Source: Thamnaconus septentrionalis (lineage: Eukaryota > Chordata > Actinopteri > Tetraodontiformes > Monacanthidae). From it: a stretch of DNA of 64,000 bases. Below, piece after piece: positions 39,674-50,350 of this stretch (within the stretch, counting starts at the first letter, position 1; the number at the start of each line of letters is the position of its first letter). Below the pieces are notes generated by a model. It saw only the letters and a program-made list of their open reading frames with translations. It made no database searches and had not been told where the DNA came from. The DNA lies in NCBI GenBank assembly GCA_009823395.1, contig CM020502.1, forward strand, positions 28,566,944-28,630,943, given 5' to 3'. The position numbers and the translations under genes were made by a program.

Positions 39674-40509
39674 AGCAGGTGAGACCAGCAAACAGTTGAC
39701 GTTGACGTATCTGGTCACCGGGTCGACGGTGAAGAGGTGGAAGTTCTTCTGAAGGTTCTCTGGAGTCGTCTGAGGGAGGAGACGGTACACACTCTCTCTG
39801 ACACACACACACACACACACACACACACCGGGTGAGTGGGCAGCACCCGGTGTGTGTGTGTGTGTGCGTGTGTGTGTGTGTGTGTGGGGCTGACCGCTCT
39901 GACAGGACCTCCAGAGGATCTCGTCCCTGAGACAGACTCCTGATCATCCAGCAGGAGTCCAGAGCCGCCAGGAAGCCTCGAGCAATCCCTGTCCCCATTG
40001 GCCAGAAGGGCTGTGGGTAGAGACAGGTGGGCGGAGACAGGTGGATGGAGACAGGTGGGTGGAGACATGCCGGAGGAGACAAGAGAGTGGAGACAGACGG
40101 GTGGGAGACAGGTGGATTGAGACAGGTGGATGGAGACCGGTAGATGGAGACAGGTGGGTGGAGACAGGTAGGCGGAGACAGGTGGTTGGAGACAGGAGGG
40201 TGGAGGCAGGAGGAGGACATGGGGTGACACCGGCTGCTCTTTCACTTTCCTCTTTAAAACCACAGAAGAAGAAGAAGAAGAAGACGACAGGCAGGTCTGG
40301 CTGAAGACTCTCAACCAATCCAGGTGAAGCTCCGTCCACAGCTGCCTCGAGACCAGTGGTTCTCAACTGGTGGAGTCTCAGGACCCACATTTTTTGACCA
40401 GTAGGGGGCTACCCAAATTTATTATATGACACTCAGATTTATTCCACAAAAATAGAAAAATTGTGCAACAAAACCAACTGGCTTCATCCACTCGTAATCA
40501 TCATGTGAA

Positions 40510-40601
<92 letters not shown>

Positions 40602-43557
40602 ACGTAATATCATATTAATATATAATATTATTAATGTTAATGTACAAATAGATATATTTAAAATCCCTTTTGTTGAAAAAAGAGAAACTGCTCACAAATC
40701 CGTGATCCAATCAATACAAATCCGAACTCAACCGGTTGAGAAAGCCTGTTCTAGATTAACCCAAGGTATTGAGAGTGCACCCCCTGGTGGGCAGGTGAGG
40801 TCTCACCTCCAGCAGACTGTCTCCCACCAGGGCCACCAGCAGCTGACTGCCGTGGCGTCGGCGGATCATGGCGGCGTTCTCGGAGGCGTACATGCAGGTG
40901 AAGTCGAACATGGCCACGTCTGGCTGACCGTAGTGGTTGAGGGCAAAGTCCAGCGACGGCAGCTGCTGATTGGTCGAAAAGTTGGCTGCCTGGCGGGCAA
41001 ACTCCTGCAGTGCATGCTGGTCCACATTCCCCGGAGACAGAAGCAGCTCAGTGTCGGAGAAGTCCTGAGGAAGAGGAGGACGAGAATCCGTTAGAGGAGG
41101 AGGTGGCGAAGGAGGAGGAGCTGGAGGAGGAGGAGTAGTGGAAGGAAGAGGTAGAGGCGGAGGAGTTTGTGCTGGAAGAGGAGTAGCAAGAGGTGGACCT
41201 AGAGGAGGGGAGGGAGGAGGAGCAGAAGAGGAAGGGAATTGACCTAACCCCACCTGCAGGAGGAGGAGCATGAGGAGGAGGAGCATGAGACATACTATAG
41301 AGCTGGAGGAACAGGAGGAGGAGGTGCTGGAGGAGGAGCTGGAGGAGGAGGACAAAGAGGAGGAGAAGGAGGAGGAGGAGCAGCAGCAGCAGGAGCTGGG
41401 GTATGAGTGGGAGGAAGAGGAAGAGGTTGAGGAGGAGGAGGAAGTGGTGGTGCTTGAGGAGGAGCAAGAGGAGGAGCTGGAGGAGGAGAGGGAGGACAAG
41501 TTGAAGGGTGGTGTGACAAGGTCTCAGCCCCACCTGCAGGATGAGGAGCATGAGGAGGAAGAGCTGCTAGAGGAGGAACAGAAGATGATGATGAGGAGGA
41601 AGAGCATGAGGAGAAGGAGAAGGAGCCATTCGTTAGAGCTGGGAGAACAGCAGAAGAAGGAGGAGGAGGAGTAGGAGGAGGGAGAGCAGAAGAGGAAGGA
41701 GGAGGAGGAGGAGGAGGAGGAGGGAGAGCAGAAGAGGAAGGAGGAGGAGGAGGAGGGAGAGCAGAAGAGGAAGGGAGGTGGTCCAGGGTCTAAGCGCCAC
41801 CTGCAGGATGACTCCTCTCTCCAGGAGGCTCTGCTTCTTGGCCGTCATGACGAAATAGTGCGTGTCGTCCTTGTAGTAGACGATATTCTCCAGGTCGATC
41901 CCTGCAAGCAGAAGGTTAGAGGCTCCACCTGCAGGAGGACTGCAGCCCTGCGGCTCTGCTGCCTACCGCTCTCCTGACGCAGCTCCTGGAAGAACCTCTG
42001 GTTGAAGATGGAGGCCACACCGCTGATCTCCTCCACCTTGGCTTCCGCCGACGAGTTCCTGTTCCTGAAGTTGGCCGTGATGGCAATGGCCAGCCGCCCT
42101 CGGAACTCCTTCCTCCTGAAACCTGCAGCAGAGACAGTTGGTGTGTGTGGGCTCCGAGAGGACAATGCAGCACTCCTATTGGTCTGAGCCGACCAATCAC
42201 CTGGCAGCGTGTTCCTGCGTCCGTCTGCTCCGATGATCACGTCAACGTCCAGCCGACTGACAGTGTGAGTCTTTGGACACACCTCCATCCGCCAGCCAAT
42301 CGCTGCAGGGCAGGAAGACAGTCAGACAGTGAGCCGGACAGGCAGACAGACAGACAGGAAGACAGATAGACAGTCAGTCAGTCAAACAGACAGACAGATA
42401 GTCCGACAGATACAGACACAGACAGACAGACAGACAGAGAGTCAGACAGACACAGTCAGCCAAACAGATAGAGAGTCAGTCAGTCAGTCAGACAGTCAGA
42501 CAGTCAGGCAGTCAGAAGATCAGATCAAGCTGAGCTCCATTGAGGCTTCAGCAGGCCGTCAGCTGAAGCCCCGCCCACTGACATCCTGCTGAGCCGTCAC
42601 ACTGAGCCTGATCACTGCTGACCTTTGACGCCAGCCGACAGCTACCGGAGGAATCTCATCATCCTGCTAAAACTAAGACACTGAAGCAAGCTCCGTTCAA
42701 GGGACCAATGCGTGTGAAAGGGGGTGTGTCCTCACGGTGCGACGGCCGCTGCTTCTCTGGCGGCTCCAGCAGCCTCCTGAACTCCACCCCTACGTGGACC
42801 TCCACCCCCAGCAGCAGCGCCACCTTCAGGAGGATCAGCTGCAGCTGCCGGATACCTGCAGACAGGAAACACATGCAGCTGAGGGCGCCTCCCTAAACGT
42901 CCCCAAAGCCCCACCTCCACCACCGCCACCACACAACCACTACCATCACCACCACAGGCAGCCAATGATGGGCCAGCTCACTGATGTGGTCGATGGCGCC
43001 AGCGCAGAACTTCCCGTAGAACTTCTTAGCGCCGAGGGCTCGCAGGTCGTGGATGGCAAAGGGCCACAGGTGCAGCACGTTGTTCCTGGAGAAGGTCTCC
43101 CTCTTCTCCAGCAGCACCACCCGGAAGCCCAGGAAGCCCAGCTCCACCGCCGTCCTCAGGCCGCAGGGCCCCGCCCCCACCACCACACACTGGCCAACCA
43201 GAGAGAGAGAGGAGACGGGAGTCAGTCCGCAGCTGGAGTGGGCGGGATTTCCTGCCGTGTGGACGCCATACGTACGGTGGTGGTGCTGCAGGCGCCACGA
43301 CCTCTCTGGTACTCCTGCTGTGACGCCCGGCGCTCCAGCTTCCTCCAGAGGGCGTCGGCCTTCCAGTAGTTCAGCCGGCTCCTGATTGGCCGGTAGAGGG
43401 GCCGCTCGGCACCGGCGCTGCGGTCCAGCTGCAGGTGGTCGCAGAGCTGGTTGAAGGACCACAGCGCCGCCCTGCAGGTGGACGCTGATACGAACTGGTC
43501 AAAGAGCTCCTGCGCTCGTCCCTGCAGAGGAGTGTCGGCCGCTGCTGCCGCTGCCAT
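32164..43557 (-). CDS. mical3: MICAL-family F-actin monooxygenase, MICAL3-like
   Basis: Flavoenzyme that oxidises actin methionines and disassembles F-actin; C-terminal bMERB binds Rab8-type GTPases. Thirty coding exons: 43557-43276, 43189-42982, 42855-42736, 42302-42201, 42122-41967, 41901-41801, 41064-40807, 40010-39895, 39797-39686, 39597-39504, 39420-39273, 39092-38902, 38815-38715, 38634-38572, 38465-38337, 38250-38203, 38106-38011, 37900-37741, 35730-35642, 35544-35481, 35348-35207, 35088-34997, 34658-33988, 33819-33742, 33569-33519, 33438-33172, 33039-32910, 32661-32565, 32487-32414, 32333-32164. Sum about 1469 residues, shorter than mammalian MICAL3. Seen: FAD motif [38 protein letters not shown], calponin-homology [39 protein letters not shown], acidic linker, b[24 protein letters not shown], end LTWS. 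The ELENSG and EVPEET linker and the LTWS tail point to MICAL3; which teleost paralogue is unknown. Exon 9 and 27-28 boundaries are the least certain. Confidence 0.92.
32708..32789. repeat. Perfect 23-bp inverted repeat in a mical3 intron
   Basis: The arms at 32708-32730 and 32767-32789 are exact reverse complements (left arm begins GTTCCTCACCCTCAGG), with a 36-bp loop. A third partial copy of the arm follows near 32799. No gene product is implied. Confidence 0.9.
37130..37262. repeat. GTACTGGCTGTACTTG minisatellite in mical3 intron 18
   Basis: Units of about 15-18 bp around TACTTGGAGTACTGGCTGT. Lies in the 2-kb intron that separates the two zinc-finger halves of the LIM domain; the same intron holds CCAGGACCAGAATC-type repeats at 35755-35880. 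Confidence 0.85.
39125..39233. mobile_element. Dispersed GCTGCRTTTCCATGA element (copy 2, fragment)
   Basis: Begins GCTGCATTTCCATGACCC and shares AACCTAAATATGGCAATAAA and AGCTGGTCATGGAAACACCT with the copies at 10698-11173 and 63362. Only one end is present. Confidence 0.7.
40016..40215. repeat. GGTGGAGACAGGTGGATGGAGACA minisatellite in mical3 intron 7
   Basis: About ten irregular units of 8-24 bp, followed by a (GAA)6 run at 40264-40281. Confidence 0.9.
40354..40748. mobile_element. hAT-type MITE containing a (TA)n run
   Basis: Left end CAGTGGTTCTCAACTGGT; the right end reads, as reverse complement, CAGGCTTTCTCAACCGGT. The flanking 8-mers CTCGAGAC and TTCTAGAT match at 5 of 8 positions, compatible with an aged hAT duplication. 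About 45 TA units at 40511-40600 are inside. Lies in mical3 intron 7. Confidence 0.7.
41090..41800. repeat. GGA-rich tandem array in mical3 intron 6 with exon-end copies
   Basis: The plus strand is almost pure GGAGGA/GAAGA. Blocks of roughly 270-280 bp repeat, and each carries a copy of the exon 6 end plus donor: on the minus strand CTGCAG followed by GTGGSG at 41806-41795, 41539-41528 and 41259-41248. The long Glu-rich (plus) and Leu/Pro/Ser-rich (minus) frames are artefacts of composition. Confidence 0.85.
42312..42515. repeat. (CAGA)n/(GTCA)n array in mical3 intron 3
   Basis: Imperfect tetranucleotide repeats of CAGA and GTCA over about 200 bp. Confidence 0.9.
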
Positions 43558-43937
43558 CACGCCGCAGCCACCGCCACCCTGCTGCAAGGCACCATTGGAC
43601 AGTGACGTCAGCAGCCTCCAGCTCGCCACCCGCTGGCCAACAGACGTGTGAGAGGAAAGTCAGAGACACACCTGGCGCACCGCCAACCAAAGGGTCACAA
43701 GGTGCTCGTGAACTAGCGAGCATAGTTGTGTAGTCATGAAGTTGTGCATCTAGAGTACTTTTTACTGGCTGTACTACTACTACTGAGCTGACCCTCATTG
43801 GACGCTGAGTTTGTGACCTTTCTTTTCACCCATTTGTTCTTCTGTCTGACAGCATTTTTTAACTTCTGACTAAAATTATCCTGAACCAACAGCAGGATCC
43901 ACCTCTGGTCACATGACTATTACACCAACCAGTGCGT

Positions 43938-43973
<36 letters not shown>

Positions 43974-44077
43974 ACACTCACATACAAATACTGTGGTAAA
44001 TGTGTGAAATGGACCAGTGTGTACTCACTTCGCAGGGCTGCTCTCCATCTACCAGCAGTGAGAACTAAATCCACTTT

Positions 44078-44108
<31 letters not shown>

Positions 44109-44259
44109 CACACTGAGGTCAAGGGGCGGAGACTACTCTGACTGCCCCGCCCCCTGAAGACAGACTATAATCTTTGGCTCAGGTGTTTCCCAGTTAAAGG
44201 GATTAGCTCCAGATCAGGTGCCAGAGCTTATCCTCATCTTCATCCTCAGCAGCAGCATT

Positions 44260-44260
<1 letters not shown>

Positions 44261-44323
<63 letters not shown>
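44261..44323. repeat. (GCA)21 triplet repeat
   Basis: Perfect run of about 21 units, about 0.7 kb upstream of the mical3 start codon. Confidence 0.95.
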
Positions 44324-45198
44324 CCCTCTTGAGACCTCTGTTAGTCTGGTCTTAACATGTTTCACTGCTTGTTTGTTTTTTAGTTTTGCAGAGAATGAAT
44401 CATTAATAATTAGTTCTGTTCACTAATTATTTATAAAAATAAATAATTACTTAATTGTACAAAATCAACTGCAGCCTCAGTGGATGAGGCTCGGTTCTGA
44501 GTGGAGAGAGGACACTCACCCTTCTGCAGCACTCATGCGCTTTCACCTTGAGAGTCTGTTGAGACTCTGGGTCTCATGATCGAAACAACTACCTCAGGGG
44601 GGACAAATATGGCAGCCCACCATTGCCTCAGTCCGACATAAACTACACATATAAAATTCAAACGTTTAAAGAAGGAGAAAAAAAAGAATTATTCAAAAAT
44701 ATGAATAAACAAGAGACAAAATTGAGCATTTTTTAAACATTTTACTGACTATGCAAAACATCTGAAGGTAGAAAAATGGTCTGAACGGAAAACCAAAACA
44801 TTACATTTGCATTAGGATGATGGCTCCCTCTGGTGGTCACTGAGGAGCAGCAGGTTTTTTTTTCACAGCAAGTTTTCTCTGCGTCTTCCCCACCAGAAAA
44901 GGGAGCTCCAGGTGCTGAAGACTCCGAATCAACTTCGACACCAGGACCAGTTGGTCCTCCATGGGTCTGGTCAATCCATCCAGTGAGTTCTGGGTCACCT
45001 GACATGTGTGAACTGGGAACACTGGGCAGACCAGCAGGCTCTTCTCCAGCCGTCCAGCCTGTCAGAGCCATTCCTTCACTCGTCATGTGACTGCCATGGG
45101 CTACATTAAGCCAGTGTGGGCTCCCCCTGCTGGCCCCCTCTGGAAGTCCTTCAGGAAAAGAACTCATCACATCAACATTGAGTCATCTTCTGACAAAT

Positions 45199-45557
45199 CA
45201 TTTTCCATACCCGTTTCTCCCTGAGCTCAGGGTCACGGGGGTCTGCTGGAGCCTATCCCAGCTGTCTTAGGGCGAAGGCAGGGTGACACCCTGGACAAGT
45301 TGCCAGTTCATCGCAGGGCCACATAGAGACACACAACCACCATTCACACTCACATGCACACCTACGGACAATTTAGAGTGTTTCAGTTGACCTCACATGC
45401 ATGTTTTTGGGCTGTGCGAGGAAGCCGGAGAACCCGAAGAGAACCCACGCAGACACAGAGAGAACATGAAAACTCCACACAGAAAGGTCAGAGGCCCGGA
45501 ATCGAACCCACAACTTTCTTGCTGTGAGGCGGCAGCGCTAACCACTGCGCCACCGTG
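45199..45557 (-). mobile_element. tRNA-derived SINE
   Basis: On the minus strand the element starts GGTGGCGCAGTGGTTAGCGC (A-box-like), followed by CCTCACAGCAAGAA and the B box GGTTCGATTCC. It continues TGTGTGGAGTTTTCATGTTC, then the conserved body AAAACATGCATG, GATGAACTGGC, and the tail CAGCTGGGATAGGCTCCAGC to GGTATGGAAAATG. This layout is that of very common fish tRNA-SINEs. It is not a functional tRNA gene. Confidence 0.88.
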
Positions 45558-45632
45558 TCAAACCGGGTCAAACGTCAGCTGGAGAGCCATGCTCATAAAT
45601 CAGACATCAATATCTTACACTAACAATCATAA

Positions 45633-46219
45633 TTAAAAAAAACCATACATAAACATTTCTCTTGTGGACATCAGGAGTTTTGCTGAAAAAAAAAGAAATA
45701 ATTGAGAATTACTGAATAAAACGGTCAAATTATTTTTGGATAAAGTCCGATCATCACCGACTCTCACCAACAGGGCGCGCCCTCTCGTTTCTATGGGAAG
45801 CAGCAGACTGGCAAGCACACACAGCACGGAGACCACCGAGAAAGGAGTCAGCGCCTGGATGACCGACCGGGACATCAGCACCTGAAGGGCACAGCGGGGA
45901 CAGTGAGCACCGAGCCAGCGCAGTCGCACCTGAAGCAGCCGTGAGGCTCCACCCACCTGAGCGATGAAGGGCGCGATCATTCCTCCGATCCGACTGAAGG
46001 ACGTGCAGAAGCCCATCCCCAGCGAGCGAACCACGGTGGGGTACACCTGCAGACAACAACCACTAGGTGTCAGCAGCAGCAGCAGCAGACAGAGATGGAG
46101 GAGCTTCTGTACCTCTGCAGTGTAGATGTAGACCACGTTGAAGTTCATGGAGACCAGAGAGCGGATCAGGAACAGAAGAACGGTGAAGCCAAACCTGGGG
46201 AGAAGAGTAGCAGTAGTGT

Positions 46220-46250
<31 letters not shown>

Positions 46251-46841
46251 TGTTGCTCCTGACTCCTCCTACATAGTGGTGCATATGTTGAGAAGCATGA
46301 AGAAGATGGCCGCCATCAGCTGCAGCATGACGAGGCTCATCTTGCGTCCGAAGATGTTGAGCAGGCCGATGTTGAGCGGGATGACTGGAGGAGAAGAGGA
46401 AATGATCAGAAGGGGGCGCTCTCCGTCCCGGTGAGGAGACCACCGTCTGCCACCAAGCACTCACGGGCCACCTCGCCCAGGCAGCTGACCAGCAGAGTCT
46501 GGTAGTCGCTCTGGGCAAACGGGATGCAGTAGCACAGTCCGTCCTCATGGCGGTGCTTGACCTGATGCTCCCTGTCAGCGTCCGTCACGCACAGCAGGTT
46601 CTTCTCAAGCAGCTCCGAGCTGCCCAGCACAGAGCCATAGTACAGGAAGGAGGCCACGAACCTGCAGGGCGAGGGGAGGCGGAGACACCGGGTCGCTGCT
46701 TAACCTTTGACCCCACTAGCAGGCTAACAGAAACACACTGGGAGGTGGAGGAGCAGCAGCTACCATGAGAACCAGAGCAGGAGGGTCGTCCTCCTGAAGG
46801 ACGAGTTCAGCAGGAACCTCCAGCTGCCTCGCTCCTGCTGG

Positions 46842-46924
<83 letters not shown>

Positions 46925-49068
46925 TTGGAGTGAGGCTGCAGCAGCAGTAGCAGTAGACACGCCCACCAGACCAAACAGGAAGTGGTGACTGACCACGGAC
47001 GGCTCCACCAGACGTCCTGGAGGAAGGAAGCTGCGGTTCATCCTGGCGATTCGCTGCAGTGTCTCCATCGCCGCCTCCACCTTCCCAGCTGACACGTTGT
47101 AGCGAGCCGACTCAGGGATGAACTGGGAGGAGTCAGGAGGAGGTGTCAGGAGGAGGTGGGGAGGTGTCAGGAGGAGGAGGAGTCAGGGGAGGAGTCAGGA
47201 GGAGGAGGAGTCAGGAGAAAGAATCAGAAGGAAGAGGAGGAGTGAGGTGGAGGAGTCAGGGGAGGAGGAAGAGGAGGAGTCAGGGGGAGAAGTCAAAAGG
47301 ATAAGGGGGTAGGAAGAGAAAGAATCAGAAGGAAGAGGAGGAGTGAGGTGGAGGAGTCAGGGGAGGAGGAAGAGGAGGAGTCAGGGGGAGAAGTCAAAAG
47401 GATAAGGGGGTAGGAAGAGGGATAGGACAGGAGGAAGTGGAGGAGTGAGGGCGAGGAGGAGCAGTCAGGGGAGGAGTCAAGAAGGATTCAGGGAGGAGTC
47501 AGGAGGATGAGGAGGAGTCAGGGGAAGGAAGAGGAGGAGGAAGAAGGCGGAGGTGGAGGATGAGGAGTCAGGAGGAGGGGAGGAGCAGGTGAGCCAGCAG
47601 GCAGGTGAGCAGGGCGACAGGTGCCAGGAGGCGTTACCTTGAAGAGGAAGACGAGGACGATGCTCGGAGTGATGGAGAGGCGGATCATCCACCTCCAGCC
47701 CAGCGTGGGAACCAGGAACATCCCCAGCACGATGATCAGCATGGAGCCCAGCATCCAGAAGACCTGAGGCCAGACAAACACACACACACACAGGTGAGCA
47801 CGCCTTGGTCTCCACCCACTGCCTCAGCCAATCACAGCCGTCATCAAACTCACCGAGGCCAGCGGCAGCAGCAGAGCTCGATACTTGGCCGGGATGAACT
47901 CCGTCTTCAGCACAAAGCTGCAAGAGCAGCACGTTAGCCGGGAGTGTATGAGTGCGCGTGTGTGTGTGTGCGCGCGCTCACCCCTGTGACACTCCTGCCA
48001 CCCCGCAGCCCACCATGCTGCGCAGGAAGATGAACCATCCATAGGACGGAGCGAAGGAGGTGAGCAGGGAGAAGTAGGCGCTCCACACAAAACCTCCAAA
48101 CACAACCTGCAGTAACACAAACGCAACACAATCAGCCGTTTGTCCAGTCCACCACCGCAGAGGAACCAGCAGAACTTCTCACCTTCCAGCGTCCGTATCT
48201 GTCGGCCAGGTATCCACCCAGAACTCCACACAGCATGAAGCCCAGGAAGACCATCTGGACAGGGGGAGAGGAAGGGGCACTGGCTCAGATTTAACAGAGC
48301 TAACAGGGCTAACAGAGCTGAACAGTGGCACTCACTGTGGACACCAGCGCCACCTGCCAATCCTCCAGGCGCCACTCGCAGCGGATCTCTGGAGATACCA
48401 CCGCCAGCAGCATGATCTCCATGGCCTCCACGACCTGCACACAGGAGAAGAGTCACAGATGCTTGGTTCCTCTAGTGCAGGGGTCACCAACTTTTTTTTG
48501 GCACTGAGAGCTACTTCATGGGTCCTGAGCCGCATGAAGGACTACCAGTTTGCTAGATCCTCCTGAAATAACAAACTCTCTGAGTTATATATTATTATTA
48601 ATGATACTTGTCTATGTGAAGACACTTATCAAGCTCATGAGTTCTCAATAATTATCAAAAATGACTTAACAAAGTTGGATAAAATTGAATTTTACGACAT
48701 GAGTGTGTCTTTTCGGAGGGCTAAATCAAAAAAATTCTGAACAGAGAGGTTCCCCCATAGCTGCGGGTCCTCAGTGGCTGTTTCCTTACGTTGGAGCTGC
48801 CCATGATGAAGAAGAGCAAGATGTGGAAGCGACCAAAGCCGATGGATTCAACCGCTTCCTCTACTGTGAACGTGGCACCGCCTGCTGCAAACACAAAGTC
48901 TCCTCAAATGTCATGTGACCCTGAAGGCAACGCAGCATCACTGTGGTGCAATCGAGGAGTGGAGTGCAGCTCACCCTGGCTGCTCTTCCTGGCCTTAGGT
49001 TCGTCCTGCAGCTCCACCTCCTGCAGGTGGATGGCACTCACCAGCTCAGTCTTCATGCCGTCTCCCAT
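45633..49068 (-). CDS. svopl: SV2-related transporter SVOPL
   Basis: Major-facilitator-type 12-helix membrane protein related to synaptic vesicle protein SV2/SVOP; substrate unknown. Exons 49068-48975, 48884-48790, 48434-48336, 48254-48183, 48106-47982, 47917-47854, 47763-47638, 47122-46994, 46837-46764, 46661-46465, 46384-46273, 46194-46113, 46046-45957, 45881-45633 give 535 residues. Seen: [42 protein letters not shown] motif [70 protein letters not shown]. Adjacency to kiaa1549, as in human 7q34, supports SVOPL over SVOP. The last ~45 residues are not family-like and may be intronic: a consensus donor GTGAGA follows RALL at 45767-45762. A non-coding first exon probably ends at 49551. Confidence 0.92.
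46842..46921. repeat. (AC)40 in a svopl intron
   Basis: Uninterrupted CA run of about 80 bp, 5 bp from the acceptor of the exon starting at 46837. Confidence 0.97.
47115..47600. repeat. GGAGGAGTCAGGA minisatellite in a svopl intron
   Basis: Units of 9-20 bp around GAGGAGTCAGGGGAGGAG, including a direct duplication of about 93 bp (around 47216-47308 and 47315-47415). It fills most of intron 7. Confidence 0.9.
48478..48560 (+). mobile_element. hAT terminal fragment
   Basis: CAGGGGTCACCAACTTTTTT and GAGAGCTACTTCATGGG are typical of one terminus of fish hAT elements. I see no matching right end, so it is a fragment in svopl intron 2; the right limit is arbitrary. Confidence 0.5.
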
Positions 49069-50143
49069 CCTGGAACACAGAGGGGTCGCATTCCAGCTCG
49101 CTCTGTAGTGCACGTAGACTTCTAATAAACAAGTCTGTCACACAATGCTAACTAACTAGTAACCCCTCACTAACAAGTACCTAGGCTCCAGGTTTCTTCT
49201 CACAGGGGAGTTCTTCCTGGCCTCTGTCGCCCCCTGCTGCTCTTGGGGTTCAGTGTTTTGTTTTTTTTTCCTCTCTGATAGTACAAAGCTGCTTTGAGGC
49301 GCCTTTGGTTGTGATTTAACGCCATACAAATAAAGGTTGATCAGGTCGAACTACCACCTCTCATCATCACACTGCCGTTTCCATCACAGCAGTCAGTACC
49401 AAGTGTTGTCCACCAGAGAGCGGTGTTTGACCGAGTCAGGACTGAACAGACCGGTTCTTCCCCTGCCAACAGGTTTCTGTCTCAGCCAAGTGAGAATGAA
49501 AACTAACAATACCACCGGCTGATGAAGAGGAGACTACTTGCTGGACTTACTTAGACATTGGTGCTACTCGTGGAGCTGAACTTCAGCTGGTTCCTGTTCG
49601 GACATTCGACTCTCCTCGGCGGAATAGAAAAGTCAACACCTGCCCGGCCAGCAGGAAGTCAACGGCTAAGCTCCTTTTTGCAGGAAACTTAGCTCCGTTT
49701 GAGCACCGGTACTAACAAGGCTGACACACCTGCAGATCACCTGCAGCTCCTCGGCTGGTTTACCGCCAGTAGTTCCAAAAATCTCCTCGTTCTGCGTCCT
49801 TCTTCCACCGCAGGTTCTTCCTGCTCTTACCTGACCAGGTGCTACAGGAAGCGTCATCAGCATCCCAGGGAAGGGGCGGGTCTAAAGGGCAGCGCAGACT
49901 CGCGCTGACGTCACCAGCGCGGTGTCCCCGGGGCGACGTTCACAGAGCTTTGTTTTCCTGCTTGGAGCTTCATTAAAAACTGAATCAGCAACTTGACATG
50001 AAGTGAAACTCACTCAAAAAGTACACAAAAGTTATAATAGAAAAACAGACAAAGTGAAACAAATCAGCTGATCCGATGGCCGGTCTATGTGGGCGTGGCT
50101 CTGAGAACCTGTTGGTTTAGGTCACGACCACACACTATGGCCA

Positions 50144-50179
<36 letters not shown>

Positions 50180-50240
50180 CAACAACAACAGAAACTCACA
50201 GTGGATTAGCACTTTGTATTGTGTCCAAGTGTGTGTCTGA

Positions 50241-50293
<53 letters not shown>

Positions 50294-50350
50294 GGTCTAT
50301 GTGTTTTGTAAGTGTGTTGTGTGTAGGTGCTGAAGAACACACACGCAGCC
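49069..50350. other. svopl 5' region and spacer
   Basis: Contains the svopl non-coding first exon (donor GTAAGT at 49550-49545) and a moderately GC-rich promoter around 49800-49940. A CA repeat at about 50143-50175 and a TG repeat at about 50243-50290 follow. No gene recognised. Confidence 0.5.

Larger units (their letters stand above)
43558..45632. other. mical3 5' flank and spacer to svopl
   Basis: The mical3 5' UTR is probably split near 43570-43640, where a CAGCAG acceptor precedes the ATG. CA repeats lie at 43942-43968 and 44080-44100, a (GCA)21 run at 44261-44323, and a SINE at 45199-45557. On the minus strand 44742-45170 is an open frame of 142 codons (start MMSSFPEGLPEG) without recognised homology; it could be a downstream svopl exon or chance. 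Confidence 0.5.

Noticed and set aside
41270..41674. Glu-rich 134-codon plus-strand frame and Leu/Pro/Ser-rich frames opposite
   Set aside because: Produced by GGA/GAA tandem repeats in mical3 intron 6; no initiation context, homology or splice partner.
45480..45557. tRNA-like sequence with A and B boxes
   Set aside because: It is the head of a SINE: it continues into the standard SINE body, and the cloverleaf is not intact.
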